Shown piece by piece: positions 25,069 to 36,828 of a stretch of 64,000 nucleotides of DNA. Both the position numbers and the translations under genes were made by a program. Every line of letters begins with the position of its first letter. Position 1 is the first letter of the stretch. A model generated the notes under the pieces. The model was not told where the DNA came from, did no database searches, and was given only the letters and a program-made list of their open reading frames with translations. Source of the DNA: Dioscorea cayenensis subsp. rotundata (Eukaryota; Streptophyta; Magnoliopsida; Dioscoreales; Dioscoreaceae); assembly GCF_009730915.1 (NCBI RefSeq), contig NC_052473.1:17628100-17692099 (forward strand). The letters run 5' to 3'.

Positions 25069-26166
25069 ACACGTGCACGTCTCTGGATTCTAGTGCTTGT
25101 CGCCTTTCTCATAATAATAATAATATTGACGGATAAAATATACTAAAGATTTATACTAAGTGATATTGGCTCTAATTATGATGATAATATATGAAAGATG
25201 AATATAAGACACACTGATGGTAACAGATCTCTGGTTATGGGTTCCGACTGACACTGTACATCCTACATCCCTGAGTGAGGGTTTATTTGCTGCGCACCTT
25301 TTGATTAACACAGTAATTGTTGCATTTGCCAAAAACATAAATGTAATATTTGTGGTTTATAAGGGTATATATGTAAAAAGCTTTTTAAAGAGCAACTCAG
25401 AGTTTGCACTGAAGCAGTCGAAAAAAGCTTTAGTTTTCGTTGTACTCTCATTGTCTCTCTCTTTCTCTTGCTCGCGGCGAGCTGCCATTTGAGGACCTCT
25501 CCGAAGCTTAGAAGCTCAACAGCCTCTACTCGAAGCCTCGTTGAGCTGCATTAGGGTTTCCGCTTGATGGCCGAGCATGATGAGGAGCTCTTTTTGGAGG
25601 AGGGCATGGAGAATGATGAGCATAAACGGAAAAACTCTGATGGTGAGGATGATAGTGAGGAGGATGAAGATTGGGAAGCGGTTAATGGGGAAAGCCATGG
25701 GCTTTCTCTTCCTCAAAACATCTCTAGTTCCTTTTACTCTCGCCAGTGGCCGCAGAGTTATAGGTTCTCTTTCTCGCTTCTTTTCTCGTCCTTAACTAAG
25801 CTGGTTTTTGTGCGGTGTTTTGCTGATGTTATGAGAAAAATGAGGTCTTTTGTTTGGTTTCTTTGATTCATTTTTTCCGAATTTGGCTTTTTGTTTATGT
25901 TTGAGTGGTGTAGTTGGTATGATCTTCTTTCGTTTTTTTTTATTTCAGTGCGTTATTTTACCATCTTGTTCATGTATGGGAAGAAAATTAGAAAGTTAGA
26001 TCTCTATGTGTTCAAGAACTTTGTTTGTGGATGGTTTCGCTGATTTAAATTCAAAATTGTTTCTTTTCTTAGTTTTTTTAGATTATTGTGTAATCTGTTC
26101 TTATCCCTTTTTCTGTGGGTTTTTGTCCGAAATCTTATGATGATAGGATAGGAAACACAGGCTCAA

Positions 26167-26289
26167 GATCTGATACCATGTAAGAATGCAAACTTGGGTC
26201 CATTCAACCCAAAAACTTAAGCTGAAGCGTATATATTCAAATTCATATTTTTAAAATTGATTGATGTGGGACTATTAGTTACTATAACA
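26167..26289 (-). mobile_element. TRIM-like LTR with adjoining tRNA-Met primer-binding site
   Basis: On the minus strand a 111-bp TG...CA unit (26289-26179) starts TGTTATAGTAACTAATAG, carries CCCACATCAATC, and is followed at once by TGGTATCAGATC, one base from the usual plant initiator-tRNA-Met binding site TGGTATCAGAGC. This is the layout of a 5' LTR plus PBS of a Copia-type or miniature (TRIM) retrotransposon. Only one LTR is seen and the internal part is about a dozen bases, so it is a fragment. It lies in intron 1 of AVT1 copy B and is absent from copy A. Confidence 0.7.
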
Positions 26290-29037
26290 TCGACTATGAC
26301 TCTCTGAACCTTTTGCCATGTTTAATGAACTTTAGCTTTTTTACTATGTCAAGAAAATTGGTATATTTGACCTATCCTATCAATTTCAATATTTGCTTTG
26401 ACAAAATTTATGTTGGATGGTATGTTGGACCAATTTGTTTATATTTGCTTTGGTTATCAGGGAATCAATTGATTCATATACTATCTCCGCGTCTCCTAAT
26501 TTTGGTACTCTCCGGAGGACACAAAGCATTAACTATTCAAGTCAAGATGTAGGCAGCCAAAATGGGGAAGATTTAGGAATTCAGTCTCCTCTCCTGTCTG
26601 GGAGTTCATTGCCTAAGCAAGAGTCTGATAAGAACTTGAGGTGCCTATCAGTGAAAGATGAGGTTATCTCTTCTGGTTTGGAATTCTCTGGAGAAAAATG
26701 TGTTCATCATGGATGTAGCTTTATTCAGACTGTTTTCAATGGTAAACTCCACATTAATCAGACAGTAATTTTTCTCATTAGTGTTTTTTTCAGCCACTTG
26801 AACTATTTTGTGTATATGTGGAACAGGGGTTAATGTATTGGCAGGTGTTGGAGTTCTTTCGACTTCCTTCACAATCAAAGAGGCTGGTTGGGCTAGTTTA
26901 GCACTCTTACTCCTTTTTGCAGTTCTTTGTTGTTATACAGGCATCCTCATGAAACATTGCTTTGAGAGTAAAGAAGGCATCTTTACCTACCCAGATATCG
27001 GTGAAGCTGCCTTTGGGAGATATGGGCGTGTCTTCATCTCTGTGAGTTTCTCAGTATAACCTATATATGCCAAATGCACTAGGTGGCTATATATTCATCA
27101 CATGCATGTGTTATGGGGTCCACAGTTGCATGTAATTTCATTCTGTTCATATCCTGACGGAGCTGGGGTCTTTGATGTTTGGAATTCAGTATGATTACTG
27201 ACACTTTAACTTTGAAATTTGATATCTCATTGCTTGGACATTTATTATGATTATCCAATGAAATTGACTGATTGTCTTAAATAAACCTGCTTAAGCCATT
27301 TCAGAGTAGGCTAATTTGGAATTATCCCAACTTTAACCCTTTTGTATGTGTGTGTGCATTCTGTCATTTTTTTAAACTATTACCACAGATATCTAACTTT
27401 TCGAATTTTACAACATTCAGGTTTTGAACTTTCATAATTGAGAAATTTTGAATGGCTGAAAATAGTTTAAGGTTTTAAATAACAATGTCTCAGCCGAAAG
27501 TTAATGTAATAGAGAGCGCGTGCCCTTTTTCTGCAAAACTTTTACTGCCTTCTGTTTAATGTTCTTTCTTCTTCAACATTTTGGTTTATGCTGAAGGATG
27601 ATTATGGCAATCTGGATGAGGAAACCTTATGAACTTGAATTGCTTTCTTAAGCCAGAGAGTTCTAATTTGATTAATGATTCAAATTTAATAAGTTACAGT
27701 CATTTAAATGTTCTTTCATAATTACTTCTTTGTTGAGATAATGCTATTATCAAATGGCTTGAAGCCTTGGGTAGAACTATAGGATGTTATGTTATGCGAG
27801 CATTAGATGATGAAATTATCCTAAAATATCTCGCTGATTATTGAATTTTTTTACTGTTGGACTACAACTGCAACATCAGCTATCTTATGTTATTCTGTTT
27901 TCCTTGCAGGCTGTTTTGTATGTAGACTTATATGTAAGTGGCGCTCAACACTGTTTTTATGGGATCTTTACTGTGACTTGTGCTCTCTATGGATGAGCTA
28001 TCTATGAATTTTTTGCCCCTTTACCTAAAATTTTTCACCATGAATGCAGTCATATTGCGTAGAATTTATTATATTAGAAGGTGATAATCTCACAAGGTTA
28101 TTTCCTGGGGCCTCTCTTGATTTTGCTGGGATGCATCTCGAGTCTTTGCACTTATTTGGGTTGGTCACTGCTTTTGATTGTTTTACCAACTGTTTGGCTG
28201 CGGGATCTCAGAATGCTCTCTTACCTTTCAGGTGCTCGACATTACAGTGCATATCCTTTGAGGTTGGACTTGTTGAGAGTATGATCTCACTATCATAACT
28301 TTTATGCTCCTTGCAGCTGGCGGAGTGATAGCCACTCTTGTGGTTGTCTTTTCTGTCATTTTTGTTGGTACTACAGATGGGATTGGGTTCCATCAAACTG
28401 GTGAATTGGTTAAGTGGCGTGGTCTCCCTCTTGCTGTTGGTGTATATGGCTTTTGCTGCTCTGCTCACACAGTCTTTCCAAATATGTACCACTCAATGTC
28501 TGATCCTAGGAAATTCACTGAGGCATTGATAATCTGGTATGGTAATCTGGCTTTCCATTCATTTTGGATTGTTATTTGCATTTGATGCTACTTTTATTTG
28601 TTAAATTTAACAATTGACTTTTTGGCACAGTTTTATTATTTGTACATTAATATATGGCTGTGGTGCGGCATTTGGGTATCTCATGTTTGGGGAAGATACT
28701 TTATCTCAGATCACATTAAATCTTCCAAAGAATTCAATAGCCTCTAAAATTGCTGTATGGACAACAGTAAGTTGTTTCTCTTATAACATTTATTGCACTT
28801 CTTTTAGTTTATGTCTTAGATTTCAAGGTTGTAATATTATCTTTTTTATCAGGTGATCAATCCATTTATGAAGTATCCTTTTGACTCTTCAACATGATAA
28901 GTTTGGTTTCCCTTCTGGCATCTTTATTATCCAAATTGTGCACATCACTGTGGAACATGACTTTGTAGTGACAATTCCATGTTATTAGTATAGGCATAAT
29001 TTTGACTTTTCCATTTAATAGTTTATTAGAGATATCT

Positions 29038-29428
29038 TGATGCAGGATAGGCTCACGCTTACAGAATTTAAGCAATCACACCTCAAAATATAGTAATAAG
29101 CTGAAAAAACTGAGAATAATTCTTGACTGATTTCTGAAAAAGACTAATCTCTCTTTTTATAGAGATTTGAGAACTTAACTAAGTAAAGTTTAGCTCCAAA
29201 TAGGAAAAGTCTTATTTAAACTAAAACTAATTTAGATTTCTAGATATATTAATAAACTCAACTTATAATAGAACTCAAAACAAAGCTACCACATTTGGAG
29301 CACTAATGTAGGCCAAAAACTGAAATCACCAAACTATCCCTAACATCGGAACACATTATCTTGTTTATTAGAAAACTTTTATACCTAAACCATGTCAAGT
29401 AATAATGGCAACCCTTGTTTCTGCATCA
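29038..29428 (-). mobile_element. Solo LTR, 391 bp, with 5-bp target duplication
   Basis: The ends are a perfect inverted repeat, TGATGCAG at 29038 and CTGCATCA ending at 29428, with TG...CA termini. The element is flanked by TATCT at 29033-29037 and 29429-29433, the 5-bp target duplication of LTR retrotransposons. On the minus strand TCTCTATAAAAAGAGAG resembles an LTR TATA region. The element interrupts intron 8 of AVT1 copy B; copy A has an empty site near 12800-12830. No internal retrotransposon sequence remains. Confidence 0.85.
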
Positions 29429-29865
29429 TATCTTTAGTAACTTCTTCCTTAATAACAAATAGATATTCTTTGCTGCTTAGTCCATTAGCAAGGAGTTTAG
29501 AAGAGCTTCTTCCTGGCGACATATGCCAATAAACCCTGGTGCTTCATTCTCTTAAGAAGTGTGCTTGTAATTTCAACTGTATGTGTAGCTTTTCTTCTGC
29601 CATTTTTTGGTAAGTTTTTATTACTGTTCTTTTGAAATATTTCTGCATTTTCATATGAAGTTTTTATTGCATGTGTAGTAGTTATACCATTGTGATGACT
29701 ATGGAAAATGCATGATTTGCTCACAATTAATCCTATTAATCTGGGATTGATTAATGAAGAAAGGAAATTGGTTGGCTCAAAATACCCGAAAATGAACATC
29801 GTCTAACTTGTTTTTCCTTTTTTATGGTCATAATTTAGGATCTTTATCTCAAGATAGCCAGCCTG

Positions 29866-30768
29866 CTTGTTTTGGGAATATTTTCATATTCTCACTTTTA
29901 TTTTGGAAAAAGAAAAAAAAAGTGTTTGTTATAAAATTATACACAATTAAAAATAATATTATTTCATGTGCACAAATGCGTATATGCATGGTATATGTCC
30001 AAAAATAAATAAATAATTAATTAAAACACAATATTATTTATACCTGTTAATTGTAAAATAAATTTTGGTATTTGTATCAGTTTTATAAAAAGTCAAGGTC
30101 TAAATACATTTATTTTTAGAACATTTTTTTTTACACATAAAATGATTGCTAGATATGCACCTTGTTTGTCTGAAATGTAATGGTACATATAAACACCTTG
30201 AAAAGTGGATATTTCATATGTTATATATGTGCAACAAATATATATGCATGTATGTATGTTAATTGTAGATTTTATTTGTCTTTAAAAACAATGAATATTT
30301 GATTATATGTCCTTCAATTCAGCTTAAATAGTTTTATTGTCCTAAATATTTATTATACACTTTATTAATGATCATTTGTAGGGTTATATATAAATATGGT
30401 TTTCTGTTTTGGGGTACATATACAAACACCATATATATTATATATATATATATGCAAATTTATATTATATGCTTTTTAGATCAATATCATCAGATGTGTA
30501 TATATATAATAGAACTATCAATTTAAAACACATTGTAAGAGTCATACCCAAACCTTGACTGATAAGCAAAGTTGTTGGTTTGACACTCTAACTTGAAAAA
30601 GTGAAAATATTTTCCCAAAACCATTTTTGGGAGTTTTCAAAAAACTAGGAAAAAGAAGACATGCTTTGCTAATAAGTTCTTTAAAATTGACTTAATAGAC
30701 ATGTTTCCACAATTTTCTTATTTTCACACAAACAAATGGGAATGAAAGGCCAACAAACAGGTCCTAAT
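29866..30768. mobile_element. Probable insertion element in intron 9 of AVT1 copy B
   Basis: About 0.9 kb of A+T-rich sequence in copy B has no counterpart at the matching site of copy A (near 13540). Its left end reads CCTGCTTGTT and the right end, on the minus strand, CCTGTTTGTT, a 10-bp inverted repeat with one mismatch. It carries no convincing coding frame. The target duplication is not clear. Confidence 0.45.
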
Positions 30769-32367
30769 TATTTATTGAGAATGCTGAGGACCACATTTGT
30801 ATTATATGAGTGTTGCACATCCTACTAAAAGTATCACCAAGAAATGGTAACGTGTTGCACCTTGCTAACGGTATCACCAAGAAATGTTAATGTGGAATTC
30901 ACAAATAATCTTTCACTTGTCCTCTAAAATCTCAATAAGAGAAGGTTTTTCTTTCTTTGCCTTCTTTGTTCTTACCTTTACATTGACTTTTGGCTTTTAT
31001 TGTTACATAATAACCTGTTTTTTTTTCCTTGTAAATATCTCTTTGCTTCTGTTTTAAGCCTATCAGGTAACTTTTATTTGAAAGGACTGATGTGTGTTCT
31101 GCTCAATTGCATAGTTACTTTTTAACACATTGTGGTTGTAGTCTGCTTACTGTCTTGATTCTTAAATAATAAGTTATTTAGTTAACATGGTTTTTCTTGT
31201 AATTTTTCCTCAGCTAATTTTGTTCTTCATTTATTCACCATAGGTCTGTTGATGGCTCTCATTGGTTCTCTATTCAGCATACTTGTGGTATATTCTTGCT
31301 TTAATCCTGTTTTTAGCCAGCTAGATTATATATCTTGAAAACATCTGCATCTATAGGAAATTAGATTGTGCATAATAAAAACTTAAGAGCAGCTGTGACT
31401 TTTAAGATGCAGTTAAGAGAATTCTTTTCTCGTATAGAAAATGCAATAATCTTGAGCTCCTCGCTATTTAGAATGGCACTTTAAAATTCTTAATATGTCA
31501 TTAGAACAGGCCCATGTAATGTCCTTTGATGTCATTTTAGCTTTTAGTCACCATGTTGAAGGCATTTTGCTTTAAATGTGATTTGCTCAACAAATTCTCT
31601 GGGAAAACTGCATGAACAATAGAAAATAAGGCTTAAATGTTGCAGTTCCTGATTTAGGTATATTTCTATTTACAATCAAATGTTTAAATTAGTTGAGTGA
31701 AATGTAGAATTAGCATTGTCAGCGGCCTGTTTAGTGGTTTTGTGTGTGCTATATAATGATCCCAGGTATTTGGAGTTATGATGTTATTGCCATATCTCAC
31801 AGTTTTTCGGCTTGTGTTTCTTAGAACAAATCTTGCATTGGAAATAGTAGCATGTGATGTAGGATATAAAAAACAAAGTGACCTACGAAAGATGAAGTAA
31901 AAAGTCCGCAAATTTTTACTAAGATTTCCCGATTTTTCATCGATATATTGTTTGTCCATTTGGTTCATTGTCATCTACAATGTATGCCAGCAGCAACAAC
32001 ATATTCTACAAGTGTAATTCTCTACAACAAAGTTGAATTTTCGATACTTTGATATGTTCAAAGAAGACGGCGATATAATCATTTAATCTGTGTTTTTCCC
32101 AGGCGGTTATAATGCCTGCATTGTGCTTCTTGAAGATAGTTGGGAACAGAGCTACATCTTTGCAGGTAAACATGAACTTGTTTTGTAGCATATTTCATGA
32201 TCTTTCCTGCCACATACATGAGTACTCCAGATAACGAAAAAATATTGTCGTCTTATTCTTCGTTCGCATTTCAGGTTAAATTGAGTGTTTTGGTTGCTGT
32301 GGTCGGTATCGTCAGCGCAATCCTGGGAACATACTCATCTGTGTCGCAAATCGCAAGCAAATATTGA

Positions 32368-33008
32368 AGCACAAGTTGTTCAATGGACAAGCTTTTAGTG
32401 TTTTGGAGTGACAAAGCTTGGCCAAGTGAAAATGTACCTTTGCTTATTTATTAAAAGTTAACAACAAGTTTCTGAGATGAAATCCTTTCTGATTACCTTC
32501 GCTTTTTAAAATCATTTCCAGAGTGTTTATCTTTGTGTTTGTGTGTGTGTTCAGTTTTGGTTCTTATTTGGAATGAGAACTCTATGAATAAATAAAAAGC
32601 TTTGTATTTTATCTCAAAAATTGTGATGCTACAGGTGAAAAAAATAGATAAATCACATATAAGAACAATTTTTTAGAGGTGGATAAACAGCTCGCCTCAG
32701 TCAATATTATAAGAAAGAGTTGATTAATCGGCTTTTCATTTGACAAAGGAAAGAGTTACCATATGTAAAGGTCGTTAGAAGCACACATTTAAATAACTTT
32801 AAATATATATATAAAAAAAAACTGTCTTATATATTTCATGTTGCACTAATTTTTCAATTTTAAAAAAAAAATTGAAAAAAAAAAGTTATAAATAAAAGAA
32901 AAGAAAAAAAAACCTAGGTTCATATAGTTTTCCAGAACTTTTATCATGCTAACTTTTGCATCATTGTTCACCTTAATTGTAGCATTATTCACCTTGACCA
33001 TGGAACAC

Positions 33009-33041
<33 letters not shown>

Positions 33042-35574
33042 TATTTCTCTCCTAATTTATTTATATTTTCAAAGCAGCTTTATGTCCCCATGACCATTGA
33101 TTACATAAGTCTTGAAGCATTATTAGCCTAGGTTATGAAACCCTAATTTTTTTCCTTTTGTAGGGTTTCTATTATGTTCTTTCATGGTGTGCTTCAGTGT
33201 TGCAGAAAAGTGGGCCAAACTGCCAAAAAGACTTTAACCTTCACATGAAATGCAATGCTAAGGAATCTGACCCTTGTCTTTGTTTCTTCTACTTATTCCA
33301 CCTTTTTCTACCACCCTAACCATCTCATGATTCCCACCACCCTTTGCTTCTTTTTCCCCTAAAAGTACATGACCTTTCTTTAGGGTTCTTTTTGTGATCT
33401 TAAATGACATAAAAGGCTCACTGGTTTTAGGGCTACCTTTAAAGGGCTTTGTCTCACATGCCCTTGAACTACTAACTAATATTCTTTTATTTTTTATATA
33501 TTAAATTTCTTTCTTTACATATTCAAATTTTTGTGGTTGTTAATTAGTGTTTATATATATAGTTGTTTCCATAATTTATTTTTATATGTAGTTAATAATT
33601 TATAAATTTAAATAAGTATAAATATCAAAATAATCTTTTTTATTTTAAGTTTTCCATCTTTTTAGTCCTCTAATATGAAGACTATTTTATCATGTAGTGA
33701 AGTAGTTAGTATTTCATTTTTCTCTCTACTCGTAAAGTCAGAGTTTTAATCCTATTTATCTTAATTGTAATTTTTTTTTCATAATTCTTAAAAAGTAAAT
33801 AAATTATAGATTTAGATTTATAAGAGATCAGAATTATTCTTTACAAATACAATAAATTGAAATTCTTATTAGCCTATTGAATATTAATAATATATAATTT
33901 GATGCAATTATTTTTACTTGATTAGTTGTAATTTCTCAATAACTGATTTTTTTAATTATATTTTTTCATCATAAGTTTTTCTATAATTTTTGTTAGAGTT
34001 TATGACACGAATTTTGTTTGCTTTGTATCGAAAAGTACATGTTGCGCTTTATATAATTTTTTAAATTATGAGAAATTTTTGATGAATTTGTGGTAATAGC
34101 GAAGAGATTGGGCTGACAAACCAAATTCCATAGCCCACCATTAACCCTGTTGAGGGAGCGGGGGCTTTGTACCCATGCTATGAGTAGTAGAGTCAAACCA
34201 CAATCCAAATTAAATCGATGTTAGTTTAACTTGAAATCAATCTATGGCCTATTTAAACATATTTTAGGTTTTATTATGATAAAATAACTTTGACATAATA
34301 TGCCACTATTCTATTCGATTTTTAACATAACAGAATCATTCTCTCCTCTTCTACCCTTATTTTTTTTTTCCTAGATTTTAAGTTTTCATGTAAATTTATA
34401 TATTCTTATTTTATGTTCTTCTGCTTATTACAGTTTGGCACTTTTTTTTCAATTTTAAATTAAAATATTGAAAATTTGAAGAAAAAAACAAAGAAACCCA
34501 ACTTTTTCAATTTTAAATAAAAAATGAAAATTTGAAGGAAAAAACAAAGAAATTTGAAGGAAAAAACAAAGAAACTCAAGATGTCAACCATTAATTGATA
34601 TGGATGCCTTGGTGATCAGGGGGAGATGAATGTATTCAAATGTTTGTATGGTACTTCCCCATTTATGATGACAGTTGGGGAGGAAACAAGATGGTTGAAA
34701 CAAGAAGAAGGTTAATAAATATGGCTCCATATGGAGAAAAAACATCAATGCATCCATCCATCATGGATTAATTAACACCTCCATTATTAATTGGAAAAAG
34801 AAAGTGTTTAAAGAAAGAAGTGGGGCTTTAAAGGTCTTATATTGTTAAGCTTTAGCTTTTTAGTCAACTTTTTTAATGCCCACTTGTTTGGGTCAATGTC
34901 ATGTATTCAATTTTGATTGGATTGGATGTTGGTTTTGATCACTGTTTCAACAAACAATGTGTTTAATTAGCACTTGTTTGCACATTCATGGCAACAATGA
35001 AGGGACATAGATTTGTATTAGAGATGATTACGGTCTCAAGTTGCCAATTTGGATTTTATAATTTTTTAAATTCAGTAATATTTTTAAGTTGAAATTAAAA
35101 TTATCAACTAATGTCTTAAATTTCAAATGTCATTCAAAAGGCATGAATTTTGTACTTAAAAGCCAATTTGTTGATAAATTAATCTCTTAAATTTGGTATC
35201 TTTAAATGTGCTTGTATTACAAAGTCTAACAAGTTAGACTTAATGTTATAATTAAATTTGTAAAAACTTTGGACTCTAAAACAGCACTTGAACTTTATTA
35301 ATTGTTTATTTCCAAAGTACAATATTGTGGACCGAACTTGCCATTTAAAAAACCAAATTATTGAATGTTTTTATTATTTAATATTGTATGTCAAGTATTG
35401 ATTTACAAAATTAATTTGATGAGTTAAATCCATGAACTACTCATAAATGTGATGCTTGAAAGTGTTGAATTCAATTTATCATGTACTTAAGCACCAAATT
35501 TTTAGTTGATAACAATTAATTTAATTTTATCATGTATTCAAACACTTTCAAGTTTCAAGTATAAAGAGTCAAAC

Positions 35575-35618
<44 letters not shown>

Positions 35619-36455
35619 TATTATTATTATTATTATTATTATAACAATAGTACTTAGACACCAAATTTAGTTGAATCCAACATGACATTATTAAACTCAT
35701 TGAAAAATTTAATCTTTAAAATAAAACAACAAAAATATAGATTTACATTACCAAATATATATACCAAATACTTAATTTAAATTGTGTATTGAAAATTCGT
35801 GCATTATACCACAAACACAATGACAACATTAAAATATTTAACCAACTCTTAATACATATTTGAGACGTAAATAAAATATGTTTTTATTTACCCACATAAT
35901 AAAATTAATTAAATATTATTTTTTTTGAATAGCATGCATCATTTTCAGACATTTATTGTAAGTGCATGGGTGTTAAATACATACATGCATCTATGATATA
36001 TAAATATATATAAATGTATATGTTTGTATGTATGTGAGGTTTGGTGGGGTTGGTGGTGAAATGCATGTGGAGACACTAACCCTAAACTTTATGCTTTTCT
36101 TAAACCCTAGTTAGTGCTCACCCTAATAAATTAGCATATAAAAGTTTTAACTTTTCATCAACTTTTGAAACCTAGCAAACCCTAATGAGACATACAGAGG
36201 GTGACATGCCCTCTTTATGAGACTTTCATCAAATGTGGGTCCATTATAAAGTGAGAGAAAGATTAGGTTCTCTTCTGATATCTTTGTGTTACCCTTTCTC
36301 CAAACTCTAAACCCTAAACTCCCCCATTAAGGATGCAAACCCATTCCTTCAAAGAAAAGTAAACCATATGAACAAGAAGCATCTTCTCTTGTTGGCTTGT
36401 TTTAAGGAATCATAAACCACAAACTTTGAAAGAATATATATAAATATATACACAC

Positions 36456-36492
<37 letters not shown>

Positions 36493-36630
36493 TCTTTTGA
36501 TAATGAAGCACTTTATTTTCACCAAAAGGAGGGTGGTATTCCTTTAGAAGGACCAAAAGTTTATTGAAAACTCTTGATGGAAAGGATAATTATATTTGTT
36601 GCTTAAAGTTTGGCCTAGATGACAAGAGCA
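32368..36630. other. Intergenic part of unit B, including about 3.3 kb missing from unit A
   Basis: Just after the AVT1 relic the flank still resembles unit A, but between about 32,640 and 35,930 there is sequence with no match in unit A; the match resumes with CATCATTTTCAGACATTTA at about 35937. I see no gene. There is an (AAT)n tract at 33007-33041, a large AAT/ATT palindrome at 35569-35650 and a (TA)n tract near 36458-36488. A G+C-richer patch at 34085-34200 has an open minus-strand frame that I do not recognise. Confidence 0.6.
35569..35650. repeat. (AAT)n / (ATT)n near-perfect palindrome
   Basis: About fourteen AAT triplets are followed by AACAATATT and then about eight ATT triplets, so one arm can pair with the other around a short AACAAT centre. 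It could extrude as a long A+T-only cruciform. Confidence 0.85.
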
Positions 36631-36632
36631 TC

Positions 36633-36737
36633 ATGTCAATGAAGATCAAATGGAATCCATTGAGAAGAGTAGAGAAGGTGGTGGAAGTGGTGATGGTGAG
36701 GGCCCCTCCTTCATGTCCTCTTTGCCTCTCTATCTAA
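36633..36737 (+). CDS. Short candidate ORF in a block kept in both duplicate units (copy B)
   Basis: The 34-codon frame begins MSMKIKWNPLRRVEK and ends CPLCLSI before TAA. It is the partner of the frame at 16890. Over the first 24 codons the copies differ by silent changes at Leu10, Arg11 and Arg23 and two conservative replacements (V13A, V16M), which hints at coding constraint. The upstream block (35937-36330 and 36520-36632) is also kept, with GGGTCCATTATAAAGTGAGAG resembling a TATA region far upstream. I do not recognise the peptide. It could also be an upstream ORF or chance. Confidence 0.35.
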   Translation: MSMKIKWNPLRRVEKVVEVVMVRAPPSCPLCLSI

Positions 36738-36797
36738 CCTATCTCACTCTCTTCCTTCTTCTCTCAGCAACCCATGCATGCATGGCACTAATATTAC

Positions 36798-36828
<31 letters not shown>

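Larger units (their letters stand above)
20834..25566. other. Intergenic region of unit B between UGNT1 relic and AVT1 copy B
   Basis: No gene is supported. It contains a 106-bp tandem duplication (21412-21623), (TA)n tracts at about 21653-21675 and 22200-22238, a (TTTA)n tract at 22852-22888, a 566-bp hAT-type MITE (23880-24445) and a SINE-like relic (24940-25068). Little of this aligns by eye with unit A apart from the two gene-proximal ends, so the spacer has turned over since duplication. Confidence 0.7.
25567..32367 (+). pseudogene. AVT1-type amino-acid transporter, copy B, with two +1 frameshifts
   Basis: All twelve exons have counterparts with good splice sites: 25567-25763, 26461-26741, 26827-27041, 27910-27933, 28050-28231, 28317-28536, 28631-28766, 28853-28872, 29463-29609, 31244-31287, 32103-32165 and 32275-32367. 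Exon 5 is 182 nt against 181 in copy A: CACTGCTTTTGATTG replaces CACTGCATTGATTG, which throws the frame inside the membrane segment before LPTVWLRDL. Exon 9 is 147 nt against 146, with an extra base near 29514 and an early TAA. By contrast the last exon keeps the family ending GTYSSVSQIASKY, which copy A has lost. Introns 1 and 8 carry retroelement insertions absent from copy A. Unless these bases are assembly errors, no full-length transporter can be made; a truncated product of about 190 residues is possible. Confidence 0.8.

Noticed and set aside
33993..34208. Minus-strand frame beginning MDCGLTLLLIAWVQ as a gene
   Set aside because: It is short, isolated and unrecognised; the G+C-richer patch covers only its first half.
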